Source: Chitinophagaceae bacterium (lineage in GTDB: Bacteria; Bacteroidota; Bacteroidia; Chitinophagales; Chitinophagaceae). From it: DNA of 64,000 bases. Under the pieces are notes generated by a model. The model was not told the DNA's origin, ran no database searches, and saw only the letters and a program-made list of their open reading frames with translations. Shown here one piece after another: positions 34,169-43,082 of this stretch (the stretch's first letter is position 1; every line of letters starts with the position of its first letter). The DNA is taken from positions 124,001-188,000 of the forward strand of contig JADKHN010000006.1 in assembly GCA_016721725.1 (NCBI GenBank), in the 5' to 3' direction. Made by a program: the position numbers and the translations under genes.

Positions 34169-36784
34169 TTAGCGGATCAGCAGCGAAGTACCGGATACCT
34201 GCACACTATGCCCATTGCCTAAAATGGCCGATACCGTCCAGACATAGGTACCCGAAGGCTGTCCGCTCCCTTTATAATTGCCGTCCCAGCCGGCATTCAG
34301 CGTCGTGGTATGGAAAATGCGCTGTCCGAAACGGTTGTAGATGCTGAACTCATAGGTCTTGATATCCCCGAAGACCTTCAGGGTATTGTTCACGGCATCG
34401 CCATTCGGGGTGAAGGCACCGGGCACAAAGATATCAGTAGCCTTAGACAGGGTCTTGCCCGTTGCCGTACCGGCATTGCTGATGATACAGGGAGTAACCG
34501 AATTGGTGGCTTTGACATAGAGGGTCAGTGAAGTATTGGGGGGAAGCGGTTTGGCCAGGTGCGTCGTGCCGGTCGGTCCGGAACTGGGCACGGTATAACT
34601 GATGCCATCCGTGGAAACCAGGTAGGCGTCCGCTCCTAGCACGGCCGACCAACTAAATAAGATCGAACTGTCGGTCACCTGCGATACCGTCACCACCGGC
34701 TGGCTCAGCTTCGGCATGATCAGCACATCCGCATTCGTCCTCGAGGAGGCACATCCCTGGGGATTTACGGCTTCCGCATAATAGGTGGTGGGATTCAACA
34801 GCACGGGTGTGGTGAAACTGACCCCGGTGGAAAGGGGGATCGTTCCGGTCGCCGTCGCGTACCAGTTATAGGTGTTTCCCGCTAACGGGTTGAGGATATT
34901 CAATACAGCCGTTTGCCCGGCACAGATCGATACGGGCGTTGTGACCCCCGGTGCGGCGGGCGTGGGAGGCTGGGCATTGATGGTCACAGTCAGAATGGAC
35001 GAGATACAGCCCAGGGCATTCACCGCCGTAATGGAATAGGTGCCCGGCGGCAGGTTGGGAAAGGTCAAACCCGCCTGGCAGTTGGCGCCATTGATGCAAT
35101 ACTGGTAACCGGCACCCGTAGGTGCCGTAACGGTGATGCTGCCGGTACCCACGGTGCAGGTAGGCTGTACCGTGTTCGCTGTGGGCGTGGCGACCGTTTG
35201 TACATGGATGGTGGCGGCAACCCGGCCGTTCAGGATGCAATTGAAAACGGATCTGGTCTCCACATACAGGGTGGTATCGCTTAGCAGGTTATTCAGGGTG
35301 ATGCTGGTGCCCGTGCCCACCAGGACGCCGCCGGTCGGCTGGTCGTACCAGTTGTAAACAGCGCCGGGAGCCGGGTTGGTGATGGTCAGCGTACCATTGG
35401 CATTTCGGCAGATCGTGACATCCGGCACCTGGGGAACCGGGGTGGTATCGCTGGCAAAAGTGAAATAGTCATTGTGATTCAGGGTAACAGGACTGTACCA
35501 ATTGCCGGCGGCAGCGGAAAGCGGGTAGATCGTGGTACCGGCCAGCGGAAAGGCCGGATTCGTTGATACCAGGAGGAATTTCACGGTGGCCGGAACACTG
35601 GCCTGGTCGACTGCGATGGTTACCGGGGCTTGGGTGCCCGTCTGGCTGGCCTTCCAGGTGCGTTGCATGCGGCCCGCCCTTCCGTCCAGTGCGCATTGGT
35701 CGATCGTGGTGGTGCCCCCGTTATCGCCGATGAGCAGAAAACTGAGGTTATTGGAAAAACTATTGGCATTGGTCGAATTCAGGGCCGGGAAAATACCCCC
35801 GGGATAAGTGCCATTGTATAAGGTGGCCAGCGAAGTCGTATTAATGGATCTCGACTGCTTTTGAGACAGGGCAGTAGCGTCGTCCCGGCCGATACCGGTG
35901 ATATCGTTGGCATAGGCGCTGTTCAGGGCCCTGTCCCAGGTCACGGTCGCATCGGAAGCCACATAGTTGTTGGCATTGGCCGCCAGCTGGTTGAGGGTGA
36001 CGCCATATTTTACCGCCAGGTAGGATTCCACTTTATTGCGTTCCACCGCGGTGAGCGTATTGGAATAGATGATCACTTCGGCGAGATCGACCTTGCAGGG
36101 GAGGTTGAGGAGATCCTCATTGCCCAGGACGATCTTGGTGCTGACGGTGCCGAAATTACCCGGACCGGGGATCGGGATGATCTTGTCATCCGCGCCATTC
36201 AGGCGGTTGACCGAGGTATTCACATTGACATAAGCCGTAGAGAGGGTGTGCTTGTTCAGGATATTGGTGACGCCCACATTCTGTCCGGCCGTTGCGGGAA
36301 CGGCCTTGGGAAAATCGAAGCGGAGCAAGCCGGCGGAATTCTCAAAACCCAGTCGGCCGGTCGTACCCAGGAAATCCGTTTCCCATTTGAGCCAGACGAT
36401 ACCCGATTTCAGGTTCAGCACCTGGAAGACCGTGACATTGCTGTTACTCACCAGGGCCGTCCCCAGGAAATTATTGACGCTGGAAAGGGAATTGGTGATG
36501 CCGTCGAAACTCAGGTAGGGATTGAAGTTGACGCCGGCGGGGATCAGGGTGGGACCGGTCTGCACGTTGGCGGTTCCGGCCAGCGGCAGCACGGTGAAAT
36601 TACCGGTTACCGCCGCGCCGGAGTTCTCCTGCCACTGGGTGACCGTAGTCCCGCTGGTGGTGACCCCGTTATCAGACCGCAGCCACAGTTTATTATTGGC
36701 GGATATGCCGCCGGGTGATTGTCCAAGAAGGTTACCGGTTGAGAAAACAACTAAAAGGATCAGAGGCAGAAGGTATTTCACCAT
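34169..36784 (-). CDS. T9SS type B sorting domain (gliding-motility C-terminal) protein
   Basis: 871 residues, exported by signal peptide and then by the type IX secretion system. The N-terminal part (NKLWLRSDNGV, NPYLSFDGITNSLSS, KIVLGNEDLLNLPCKVDLAEVIIYSN) is a laminin-G-like domain. Ig-like/PKD-like modules follow, with repeated NPAPGAVYNWYDQPTGG and NPLAGNTYNWYATATG. The C-terminal CHU_C domain reads FVPGAFTPNGDAVNNTLKVFG, then YNRFGQRIFH and GTYVWTV. It is the cargo signal; adhesive or surface role likely. Confidence 0.9.
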   Translation of the reverse strand: MVKYLLPLILLVVFSTGNLLGQSPGGISANNKLWLRSDNGVTTSGTTVTQWQENSGAAVTGNFTVLPLAGTANVQTGPTLIPAGVNFNPYLSFDGITNSLSSVNNFLGTALVSNSNVTVFQVLNLKSGIVWLKWETDFLGTTGRLGFENSAGLLRFDFPKAVPATAGQNVGVTNILNKHTLSTAYVNVNTSVNRLNGADDKIIPIPGPGNFGTVSTKIVLGNEDLLNLPCKVDLAEVIIYSNTLTAVERNKVESYLAVKYGVTLNQLAANANNYVASDATVTWDRALNSAYANDITGIGRDDATALSQKQSRSINTTSLATLYNGTYPGGIFPALNSTNANSFSNNLSFLLIGDNGGTTTIDQCALDGRAGRMQRTWKASQTGTQAPVTIAVDQASVPATVKFLLVSTNPAFPLAGTTIYPLSAAAGNWYSPVTLNHNDYFTFASDTTPVPQVPDVTICRNANGTLTITNPAPGAVYNWYDQPTGGVLVGTGTSITLNNLLSDTTLYVETRSVFNCILNGRVAATIHVQTVATPTANTVQPTCTVGTGSITVTAPTGAGYQYCINGANCQAGLTFPNLPPGTYSITAVNALGCISSILTVTINAQPPTPAAPGVTTPVSICAGQTAVLNILNPLAGNTYNWYATATGTIPLSTGVSFTTPVLLNPTTYYAEAVNPQGCASSRTNADVLIMPKLSQPVVTVSQVTDSSILFSWSAVLGADAYLVSTDGISYTVPSSGPTGTTHLAKPLPPNTSLTLYVKATNSVTPCIISNAGTATGKTLSKATDIFVPGAFTPNGDAVNNTLKVFGDIKTYEFSIYNRFGQRIFHTTTLNAGWDGNYKGSGQPSGTYVWTVSAILGNGHSVQVSGTSLLIR

Positions 36785-36858
36785 GACGTATGTGCTTTTA
36801 CATGCTTGTAATGTAAAACTTTTTTTTGAGCAAGGCCGTTTCCGGGCCGGGGTTCTAC

Positions 36859-36871
36859 CGGACTGTGTCCG
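36859..36871. repeat. REP-like hairpin CGGAC-TGT-GTCCG
   Basis: Perfect 5-bp stem and 3-base loop. Member of a ccggac-nnn-gtccgg family that recurs at 37052, 39620 and 40287. Confidence 0.7.
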
Positions 36872-37214
36872 CAGTCAAGCCCGCCTTGAAGAATGTATCA
36901 GTTTGAAAATTTTGTCAGACAGAGCCTGTCGAAGTCGCCTTATTTAACGATTTTTCCTTTAAGGTTTACTTCGACAAGCTCCCCGGCAAGTATGCGGAGC
37001 AGGCAGGATGACATCCTTTAGATCATTCATCCACTTTCCTGGCGGATCTCTCGGACTGTGTCCGCGGTCAAGTCCGCCTTGAAGAATGTATCAGTTTAAA
37101 AATTTTGTCAGACTGAGCCTGTCGAAGTCGCCTTATTTAACGATTTTTCCTTTAAGGTTTACTTCGACAAGCTCCCCGGCAAGTATGCGGGGCAGGCAGG
37201 ATGACATCCTTTTA
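36861..37214. repeat. tandem duplication, period 193 bp
   Basis: 36861-37020 and 37054-37213 share about 160 nearly identical bases separated by about 33 divergent ones. Each copy has gactgtgtccgc, gtatcagttt, gagcctgtcgaagtcg, cctttaaggtttacttcg and ggcaggatgacatcc. Inside each copy, gcctgtcgaagt and acttcgacaagc can pair as an imperfect hairpin. Confidence 0.85.
37052..37064. repeat. REP-like hairpin CGGAC-TGT-GTCCG, second copy
   Basis: Same palindrome as at 36859, carried by the second repeat unit. Confidence 0.7.
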
Positions 37215-37299
37215 TCATGCATCACCTGGGAATTATCCTGGGGAAGACTTGCGCCAATGGATGAAAAAGTTACCTTCTGGTATTTTACGTTCTTCGGCT

Positions 37300-37307
37300 T
37301 ACATTTG
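37300..37307 (+). promoter_or_regulatory. -7 element upstream of katG
   Basis: TACATTTG, 57 bases before the katG ATG. No OxyR or PerR-type operator could be recognised by eye. Confidence 0.45.
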
Positions 37308-37364
37308 TATTGCAATAAGGCTAACCGCAACAAAAAATCAACTAATTTCTTAATAATAAATATC

Positions 37365-39539
37365 ATGGAAAATACTAAAAAAGGAAAATGCCCCGTAATG
37401 CACGGAGCCAACACGGAAACAAGCAAGTCAGTGATGGACTGGTGGCCCAAAGCGCTGAACTTAGACATCCTGCATCAACACGACACTAAAACCAATCCTC
37501 TCGGAGAAGGATTCAACTATAAAGCTGAGTTTAAAAAACTTGACCTTGAGGCTTTAAAAAATGACCTTAAAAAACTAATGACCGAAAGTCAGGACTGGTG
37601 GCCCGCCGATTGGGGACATTACGGTGGACTGATGATTCGCATGGCCTGGCATGCTGCCGGAACTTATCGTGTGGCAGATGGACGAGGAGGAAGCAACACC
37701 GGAAATCAGCGCTTTGCGCCCCTCAATAGCTGGCCAGACAATGCCAACCTGGATAAAGCACGCAGGTTGTTGTGGCCGATCAAGAAAAAATATGGTGTCA
37801 AAATTTCTTGGGCCGACTTGTTTATTTTAGCCGGAAATATGGCCTACGAGTCCATGGGCTTTAAAACCTTCGGTTTTGCCGGTGGCCGTGAGGATATCTG
37901 GCATCCTGAAAAAGACATCAACTGGGGTTCTGAAAAAGAATGGCTTGGAAAATCCCGTTACACTGCCGATACCAGTGAATCACTTGAAAATCCATTGGCA
38001 GCCGTTCAAATGGGTTTGATTTATGTGAATCCGGAAGGCGTGGATGGTAACCCTGACCCGCTGAAAACAGCCCGGGACGTAAGAACCACTTTTAAACGCA
38101 TGGCCATGAATGATGAGGAAACCGTGGCATTAACTGCCGGCGGACACACTGTAGGTAAAGCGCATGGCAATGGAGATGCCTCGATTTTGGGTCCGAGCCC
38201 CGAGGGCGCTGATGTGGAAACACAGGGTTTTGGATGGATGAATCCGAAAGGAAAAGGAAATGCTGAAGAAACCGTTACAAGCGGTTTGGAAGGAGCATGG
38301 ACAACCACTCCTGATAAATGGAACCACACTTACTTTTATTTATTATTGAATTATGAATGGGAACTGAAGAAAAGTCCGGCCGGAGCATGGCAATGGGAAC
38401 CCATCAATATCAAGGAAGAGGACAAACCTTTTGATGCTCATATTAAAGGGGTTCGCAGAAACCCGATCATGACCGATGCCGACATGGCCATGAAAATGGA
38501 TCCCGAATACAGGAAGATCTCAGAAAAATTCTATAATGACCCTGAATACTTTGCAAAAACCTTTGCCAAAGCATGGTTCAAATTAACCCATCGCGACCTG
38601 GGACCCATAAGCCGTTACCTTGGCGCGGACGCACCTAAAGAAGATCTAATCTGGCAAGACCCCATTCCAACAGTTGATTACAAACTTACGGATGCGGAAG
38701 TTGAAGAATTAAAAGCAAAAATTCTCGATTCCGGATTGACAAGGACTGAGCTGATCAATACCGCCTGGGACAGCGCAAGAACTTTCCGTTGTTCTGACTA
38801 CCGTGGTGGTGCAAATGGTTCAAGGATCCGCCTGGCTCCGCAAAAAGACTGGGAAGGCAACGAACCAATACGCCTGGAAAAAGTGCTGAACAAGCTGGCT
38901 GAAATTCAAGCAGGCCTGAACACTAAAGTGAGTATCGCCGACCTGATCGTTTTAGGCGGCGGCGCTGCCATTGAAAAAGCAGCACAGGATGCCGGTGTGA
39001 ATATTAAAGTTCCTTTTACCGCGGGGCGTGGAGACGCAAGTCAGGAAATGACAGATGTTGAATCATTCTCTGTTCTTGAACCCATTCATGATGGCTACCG
39101 GAACTGGCTTAAAAAAGACTATGCCGCAAAACCCGAAGAACTCCTTCTTGACCGGACACAACTCATGGGACTGACCGCTCCCGAAATGACCGTATTGATA
39201 GGCGGAATGCGTGTTTTAGGAACAAATCACGGTGGAACTAAGCAGGGTGTATTTACCGACAAAGAAGGAGTTCTCACGAATGACTTTTTTGTAACCCTTA
39301 CAGACATGAATTACTCCTGGAAACCCGTGTCTGAAAATCTGTATCACCTGGTTGACCGGAAAAGCGGCGCTGCAAAATGGACTGCGACCCGGGTAGATTT
39401 GGTCTTTGGTTCGAATGCTGTTTTGCGCTCTTATGCCGAGGTTTATGCACAAGACGACAACAAAGAAAAATTTGTAAAAGACTTTGTGAAAGCATGGACA
39501 AAAGTCATGAATGCAGATCGTTATGATTTAACTAAATAA
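37365..39539 (+). CDS. katG: catalase-peroxidase
   Basis: 724 residues, a bifunctional haem enzyme removing hydrogen peroxide. The distal site is MIRMAWHAAGTYR (Arg, Trp, His) and the proximal haem His is in GGHTVGKAHG. The Met-Tyr-Trp crosslink partners are all visible: Trp in MAWH, Tyr in GLIYVNPEG, and Met in VLIGGMRVLG. The duplicated C-terminal domain is complete. The ATG at 37365 (MENTKKGKCPVMHGAN) is the family start; the frame is open further upstream only through repeats. Codon use is slightly more AT-rich than its neighbours and repeats flank it, compatible with transfer. Confidence 0.96.
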   Translation: MENTKKGKCPVMHGANTETSKSVMDWWPKALNLDILHQHDTKTNPLGEGFNYKAEFKKLDLEALKNDLKKLMTESQDWWPADWGHYGGLMIRMAWHAAGTYRVADGRGGSNTGNQRFAPLNSWPDNANLDKARRLLWPIKKKYGVKISWADLFILAGNMAYESMGFKTFGFAGGREDIWHPEKDINWGSEKEWLGKSRYTADTSESLENPLAAVQMGLIYVNPEGVDGNPDPLKTARDVRTTFKRMAMNDEETVALTAGGHTVGKAHGNGDASILGPSPEGADVETQGFGWMNPKGKGNAEETVTSGLEGAWTTTPDKWNHTYFYLLLNYEWELKKSPAGAWQWEPINIKEEDKPFDAHIKGVRRNPIMTDADMAMKMDPEYRKISEKFYNDPEYFAKTFAKAWFKLTHRDLGPISRYLGADAPKEDLIWQDPIPTVDYKLTDAEVEELKAKILDSGLTRTELINTAWDSARTFRCSDYRGGANGSRIRLAPQKDWEGNEPIRLEKVLNKLAEIQAGLNTKVSIADLIVLGGGAAIEKAAQDAGVNIKVPFTAGRGDASQEMTDVESFSVLEPIHDGYRNWLKKDYAAKPEELLLDRTQLMGLTAPEMTVLIGGMRVLGTNHGGTKQGVFTDKEGVLTNDFFVTLTDMNYSWKPVSENLYHLVDRKSGAAKWTATRVDLVFGSNAVLRSYAEVYAQDDNKEKFVKDFVKAWTKVMNADRYDLTK

Positions 39540-39544
39540 ACGCT

Positions 39545-39617
39545 GGCGCAAGTGTTCCCCATACATCTGCCTGCAATATGGCATAAAAGCCTAAGGGATC
39601 ACTTGTGCCTGCCAGAT
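39545..39617. repeat. diverged 73-bp repeat, copy 1
   Basis: Starts ggcgcaagtgttccccatacat and ends atcacttgtgcctgccag (quoted separately). It matches 41341-41413 at both ends with the same length and a diverged middle. Confidence 0.7.
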
Positions 39618-39619
39618 CC

Positions 39620-39636
39620 CCCGGACTTTGTCCGGG
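39620..39636. repeat. REP-like hairpin CCCGGAC-TTT-GTCCGGG
   Basis: Perfect 7-bp stem with a 3-base loop, 47 bases downstream of the RAYT gene stop (that gene runs on the minus strand). Confidence 0.75.
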
Positions 39637-39682
39637 TTAAGCTTCATAGATGTTCTATGCCAATCAATCCTTTTACGTTAGT

Positions 39683-40192
39683 TTAATAGTCAATTGCACT
39701 GCTGTATTTAAAATGCCAGGGTTCCCAAATGAGCCCGCTCCGTACCTCATTTTCATGCAAGTAATCAAAACGTTGATTCAATTTTACCGGCGTATCCAAT
39801 TCAACGGGATGATAATCCTGCTTCCAGAATTGAAATTCCTTGATATTGGAATTGCTTTTCCCCGCAAAATTGTAGATATTGATCATCCATTCCCTGCGGC
39901 TTTCTGAATTGTTATCCTGCATGGCTGTGATGATCTTTTTGCTGGTATATTTTTTCATGTCACGAACCAGGTATTCAATCCTGGTGGTCTTGCTGCTGAT
40001 GATCAGGTTAATATGATTGGCCATGATGACCCATGCGTGTAAAATAAGTCCTTTTGAAGTAATGCAATAGTCAAGACTTTTAATGATGATCTCTTTATAA
40101 CGTTCATGTGAAAAAACATCGATCCACCCTACTACGGTGAAGGTTACATAATGAGGCAGGGCATCATCGCCAACTTTGTATTTGGATGACAT
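39683..40192 (-). CDS. REP-associated tyrosine transposase (RAYT)
   Basis: 169 residues, Y1 (IS200-like TnpA_REP) transposase family. The central signature is LILHAWVIMANHINLIISSK. In most family members the metal-binding HUH motif reads N-H-V-H; here it is N-H-I-N, so the second His is replaced by Asn. A C-terminal FWKQDYHPVELDT and RFDYLHENEVRSGLIWEPWHFKYSS are typical. RAYTs are domesticated enzymes linked to REP hairpins, which occur on both sides (39620 and 40287). Whether it is still active is uncertain. Confidence 0.85.
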   Translation of the reverse strand: MSSKYKVGDDALPHYVTFTVVGWIDVFSHERYKEIIIKSLDYCITSKGLILHAWVIMANHINLIISSKTTRIEYLVRDMKKYTSKKIITAMQDNNSESRREWMINIYNFAGKSNSNIKEFQFWKQDYHPVELDTPVKLNQRFDYLHENEVRSGLIWEPWHFKYSSAIDY

Positions 40193-40286
40193 GGGGTTGG
40201 GATTAAAGGCGAGGTAAAATTAAATAAAAGAGTAAATGACGGACACAGTCGGATAGAATTAAACGGATAAATTAAATGATAAAGAC

Positions 40287-40301
40287 CCGGACACAGTCCG
40301 G
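40287..40301. repeat. REP-like hairpin CCGGAC-ACA-GTCCGG
   Basis: Perfect 6-bp stem and 3-base loop, upstream of the RAYT start. A weaker relative (cggacacagtcgg) lies at about 40240. Confidence 0.75.
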
Positions 40302-40437
40302 AAGAACTAACCGACACAATTGATCCCGGTAATAATACGATCACCTGTAGTGTGTAAGTTGGGAACGCTTGCACCAGTATAGTTATTGAAAGGATTAAGG
40401 GGTCTATGTCAGTAATGAAAACAGGGTGCCCTGTGTT

Positions 40438-41241
40438 TTAATAATAACTGATCTTCCTCGTCACTGTCAATGTTCTGATGGCCTTTGTATCAGCATTTTT
40501 TTCCTCACTTGTCTTCGAAGTCCAGTTGCCTTTTGTGTCTATTTGGTAGGTATAGTTTGTTGTATACCCGGCTGAACTGAATTTTACCGGCAAACCGGCT
40601 TCATCGTAGATTGCAGATTCAACTGCCTTCTCATTTTCCGTTTCATAATGTAAATAGGTGAGAATATGTAACTGGTCATTCACCCGCAGGTAAGTGGGTT
40701 CAATCAAAACGTCAGGCTTTCCATATATAAAATGCCGGTGTTTTACCACTTGCCTGTTTATATTATACTCAAACTGGGATACCGGCTTCCTTTCAGGGGA
40801 ATAAAAGACTTTCGACAGCAAGCCTTTATCGTCATACTCAAATTCCTCATATTCTGCGGGTATCGATTTATAGATTGATTTGATGACCTGTCCTGCCGCA
40901 TTCAGGTAAATTTTATGGTTTTCAGCCTTGCCATTTTGATCGATGGTCACTTCGATCATTTTACCCGGGAAGTTGTAGCGATACTGCCTGAAGGTACTAT
41001 AGGTTTTGCTTTTTGACCGATAAGAGGTCAATAACCCCGATCTGTCAAATTCATAATACACCGTATCAAAATAGTTGATCTCCTGTACTGACTTCACCTG
41101 GCCATTCAGTTTGTGATGATTGGTGGTGTATGCAACCGGAACTTCGTTCACAGGAGTTGTTTTCCAGTTGATGGTATAATGATCCTGTGAAAAACTGTTT
41201 AAAGAAATCAGGCCGGTAACCATAAGGGTGAAAAGTTTCAT
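40438..41241 (-). CDS. secreted YD-repeat-like protein
   Basis: 267 residues. A signal peptide (MKLFTLMVTGLISLNSFS) is followed by a chain of degenerate 20-25-residue beta units: YYEFDRSGLLTSYR, FEYDDKGLLSKVFY, SAIYDEAGLPVKF and YQIDTKGNWTSKTS. These resemble RHS/YD repeats, which form beta-sheet shells, but no toxin or core domain follows. Function unknown. I chose the ATG at 41241 because it begins the signal peptide; the frame is open for 20 more codons upstream. Confidence 0.7.
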   Translation of the reverse strand: MKLFTLMVTGLISLNSFSQDHYTINWKTTPVNEVPVAYTTNHHKLNGQVKSVQEINYFDTVYYEFDRSGLLTSYRSKSKTYSTFRQYRYNFPGKMIEVTIDQNGKAENHKIYLNAAGQVIKSIYKSIPAEYEEFEYDDKGLLSKVFYSPERKPVSQFEYNINRQVVKHRHFIYGKPDVLIEPTYLRVNDQLHILTYLHYETENEKAVESAIYDEAGLPVKFSSAGYTTNYTYQIDTKGNWTSKTSEEKNADTKAIRTLTVTRKISYY

Positions 41242-41340
41242 TGCATATTTGTTTGGTATTAAAATTACCTGAAAAGACTGTAGATGCCATACCCGGAACA
41301 AGGTATTTTGTGTGAAGCCCTTATCTGCTGATCAACCATT

Positions 41341-41413
41341 GGCGTAATTGTTCCCCACACATGAACTTGCTCTATTTCTGAAAAAACCATGGTATCACTT
41401 GTGCCTGCCAGTT
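41341..41413. repeat. diverged 73-bp repeat, copy 2
   Basis: Same length as 39545-39617, with ggcgtaattgttccccacac at the start and cacttgtgcctgccag at the end. Confidence 0.7.
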
Positions 41414-41494
41414 CCATTTCAGGGTTTTATCCTGAGCATATTTTACCCCCACTTCGAGCGCAGCGAGAACTTATTCCCTAACATACAATCCAAA

Positions 41495-41552
41495 CTGTCA
41501 TTCCGGGCGATGCGAGGAAACCCAGGTACCTCAATGCGTTCGGGATGACAGG
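41495..41552. repeat. REP-like imperfect hairpin (gtcattccgg / cgggatgac)
   Basis: CTGTCATTCCGGGC pairs imperfectly with GTTCGGGATGACAG across a loop rich in gcgaggaaaccc. It belongs to the widespread gtcattccgaa-type intergenic repeat. Confidence 0.65.
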
Positions 41553-41838
41553 GTTTAGGGTAGATAAGAACCACGCCTGCCATGGTTCTGGACACAGGAA
41601 CCATATAATGAATTATACGGTTATAACGAACTAATTAGATCCGGATAAGGAGCATCCACCATCGAAGGGCCTTTCTCCTCGGGCAAGGCAGCCCGCAGTT
41701 CCATTTTATCGCATTCGGGTCCCTTGTGCCCGTACCTGAAAATAAACCGTCCCTGATCCAACCCTTAACTGTTACGGATAAATGAAAATACCCTTAAATG
41801 GGTATGCCTGATTTCCAGGGAGGGGTTACCTTCATGTC

Positions 41839-43071
41839 ATGAAAAGATTAACCGCCTTATTTGTCTTCTGCTTCCTCATCAAAAGCGGATATTCCCAGGG
41901 AACCTATATCGTCGCCCTGACGGATGTTTATAAAGAATTCCAGGCAGCCATCAGCAAGGAGAATCCTGATGTGAAAGAAGCGGGCAACAAAGCGATCAAA
42001 CAGATCAATAAGGCCAATAAACCCTATAAAAAATATGGCTGGTGTAATGCTTCCTATTACAGCGCCCTGATATATAACGAGATGGAGGAGTTCGATAAGG
42101 CCCTGGCTGAAATAGACGACTGTACTCCGGGCGATTTTCACCAGGATGAGATCGAAGAAAGAATGGTCCTGAAAGGCAGTATCCTGGACAGGCTGAACCA
42201 ATATCAAGGGGCGCTGGATGCTTATTTGAAAGCCCAGGCAGCCTATGACAGGCAAACACACCGTTTCATGAGTCTGTACCATTATGCCGGTCCCTTAAAA
42301 AGGATGTATGCCAGCCTGGGTGATTATGAGAACGCCCTGAAGTACAATTACCTGAGCGATTCTTCTTTAGGCATAAAGTATGCGCTAGCTGATTTCTATC
42401 ACGCTAAACTGGCTGAAAAGAACATTCGTGTAAAATGGGAAGACTTGTTTACCGAAGCCAGGGAAAATGATAAGGCCGGAAACCAAACAGCTGCCTATCA
42501 AAAATATACGGAAGCCATCAACCTCAATAGTTTGTATGCGGATGCGTATTATTACCGGGGCATACTGGGCTTGAAGATGCGCAAATACACGGAAGCGGAA
42601 AAAGACCTGAATGAATGTTACAGTCATTTGAATTATCAATTCCCCAAACTTAATTTCCTGGCTTATATTTCTTCGGAAGCCGTGGGGAAATTTACTGATG
42701 ATTACTATTCATTCTACGACCGGTACCCGGCATCTGAAAGAACCAAACTGCTGAGCGAATACGGTATCAGCGGATCTTCGCGATTTGTTTCCCTGGAAAG
42801 CCGGAATGCAGAGGCCGCGAGGCAAAACAAATTACGGTATGAACAGGAGCAACGAAACAGTCCGCCCGTCATTACCCAGCCAAAGGTTGAAACGGTATGT
42901 ACCTGCGAGAAATGCGGTGGCAGCGGTAAAATATCCTTTAAAGCCTTTAAAACCTGGGAGATCAGTAATGGAACGGATAAATACGGCAATGCTAAAACCA
43001 TTAAGCAATCCGGTTATGTGGACGAAGAGCAGACCTGCACGAGATGTTTAGGATCCGGAAAATGTAAGTAG
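41839..43071 (+). CDS. secreted TPR protein with C-terminal DnaJ-type zinc motifs
   Basis: 410 residues. A signal peptide (ending KSGYSQ) precedes TPR-like helices (AALIYNEMEEFDKALAEID-type and DAYYYRGILGLKMRKYTEAEKDL), and the C-terminal 60 residues contain CEKCGGSGK and CTRCLGSGKCK. These C-x2-C-x-G-x-G pairs resemble half of the DnaJ cysteine-rich zinc domain. A plausible periplasmic chaperone-like or scaffold protein; partner unknown. Quoted repeats are separate segments. It converges with the membrane protein at 43083. Confidence 0.75.
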   Translation: MKRLTALFVFCFLIKSGYSQGTYIVALTDVYKEFQAAISKENPDVKEAGNKAIKQINKANKPYKKYGWCNASYYSALIYNEMEEFDKALAEIDDCTPGDFHQDEIEERMVLKGSILDRLNQYQGALDAYLKAQAAYDRQTHRFMSLYHYAGPLKRMYASLGDYENALKYNYLSDSSLGIKYALADFYHAKLAEKNIRVKWEDLFTEARENDKAGNQTAAYQKYTEAINLNSLYADAYYYRGILGLKMRKYTEAEKDLNECYSHLNYQFPKLNFLAYISSEAVGKFTDDYYSFYDRYPASERTKLLSEYGISGSSRFVSLESRNAEAARQNKLRYEQEQRNSPPVITQPKVETVCTCEKCGGSGKISFKAFKTWEISNGTDKYGNAKTIKQSGYVDEEQTCTRCLGSGKCK

Positions 43072-43082
43072 TTCCATTGCAC

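Larger units (their letters stand above)
36785..37364. other. 580-bp gap: tandem repeat, REP-like hairpins and katG promoter
   Basis: The gap is occupied mainly by the 193-bp-period duplication (36861-37214) with its internal hairpins, followed by the katG leader. No gene is supported. Confidence 0.7.
41242..41838. other. 597-bp gene-free gap with repeats
   Basis: Holds the second 73-bp repeat (41341-41413) and a REP-like structure (41495-41552). The last 280 bases show nothing recognisable. Confidence 0.6.

Noticed and set aside
35861..36718. 285-codon plus-strand frame inside the T9SS cargo gene
   Set aside because: Antisense shadow of a repetitive, Gly/Thr-rich protein.
37086..37364. N-terminal extension of katG encoded upstream of 37365
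   Set aside because: The extension is translated repeat DNA. The family start is MENTKKGKCPV at 37365 and a -7 element lies in between.
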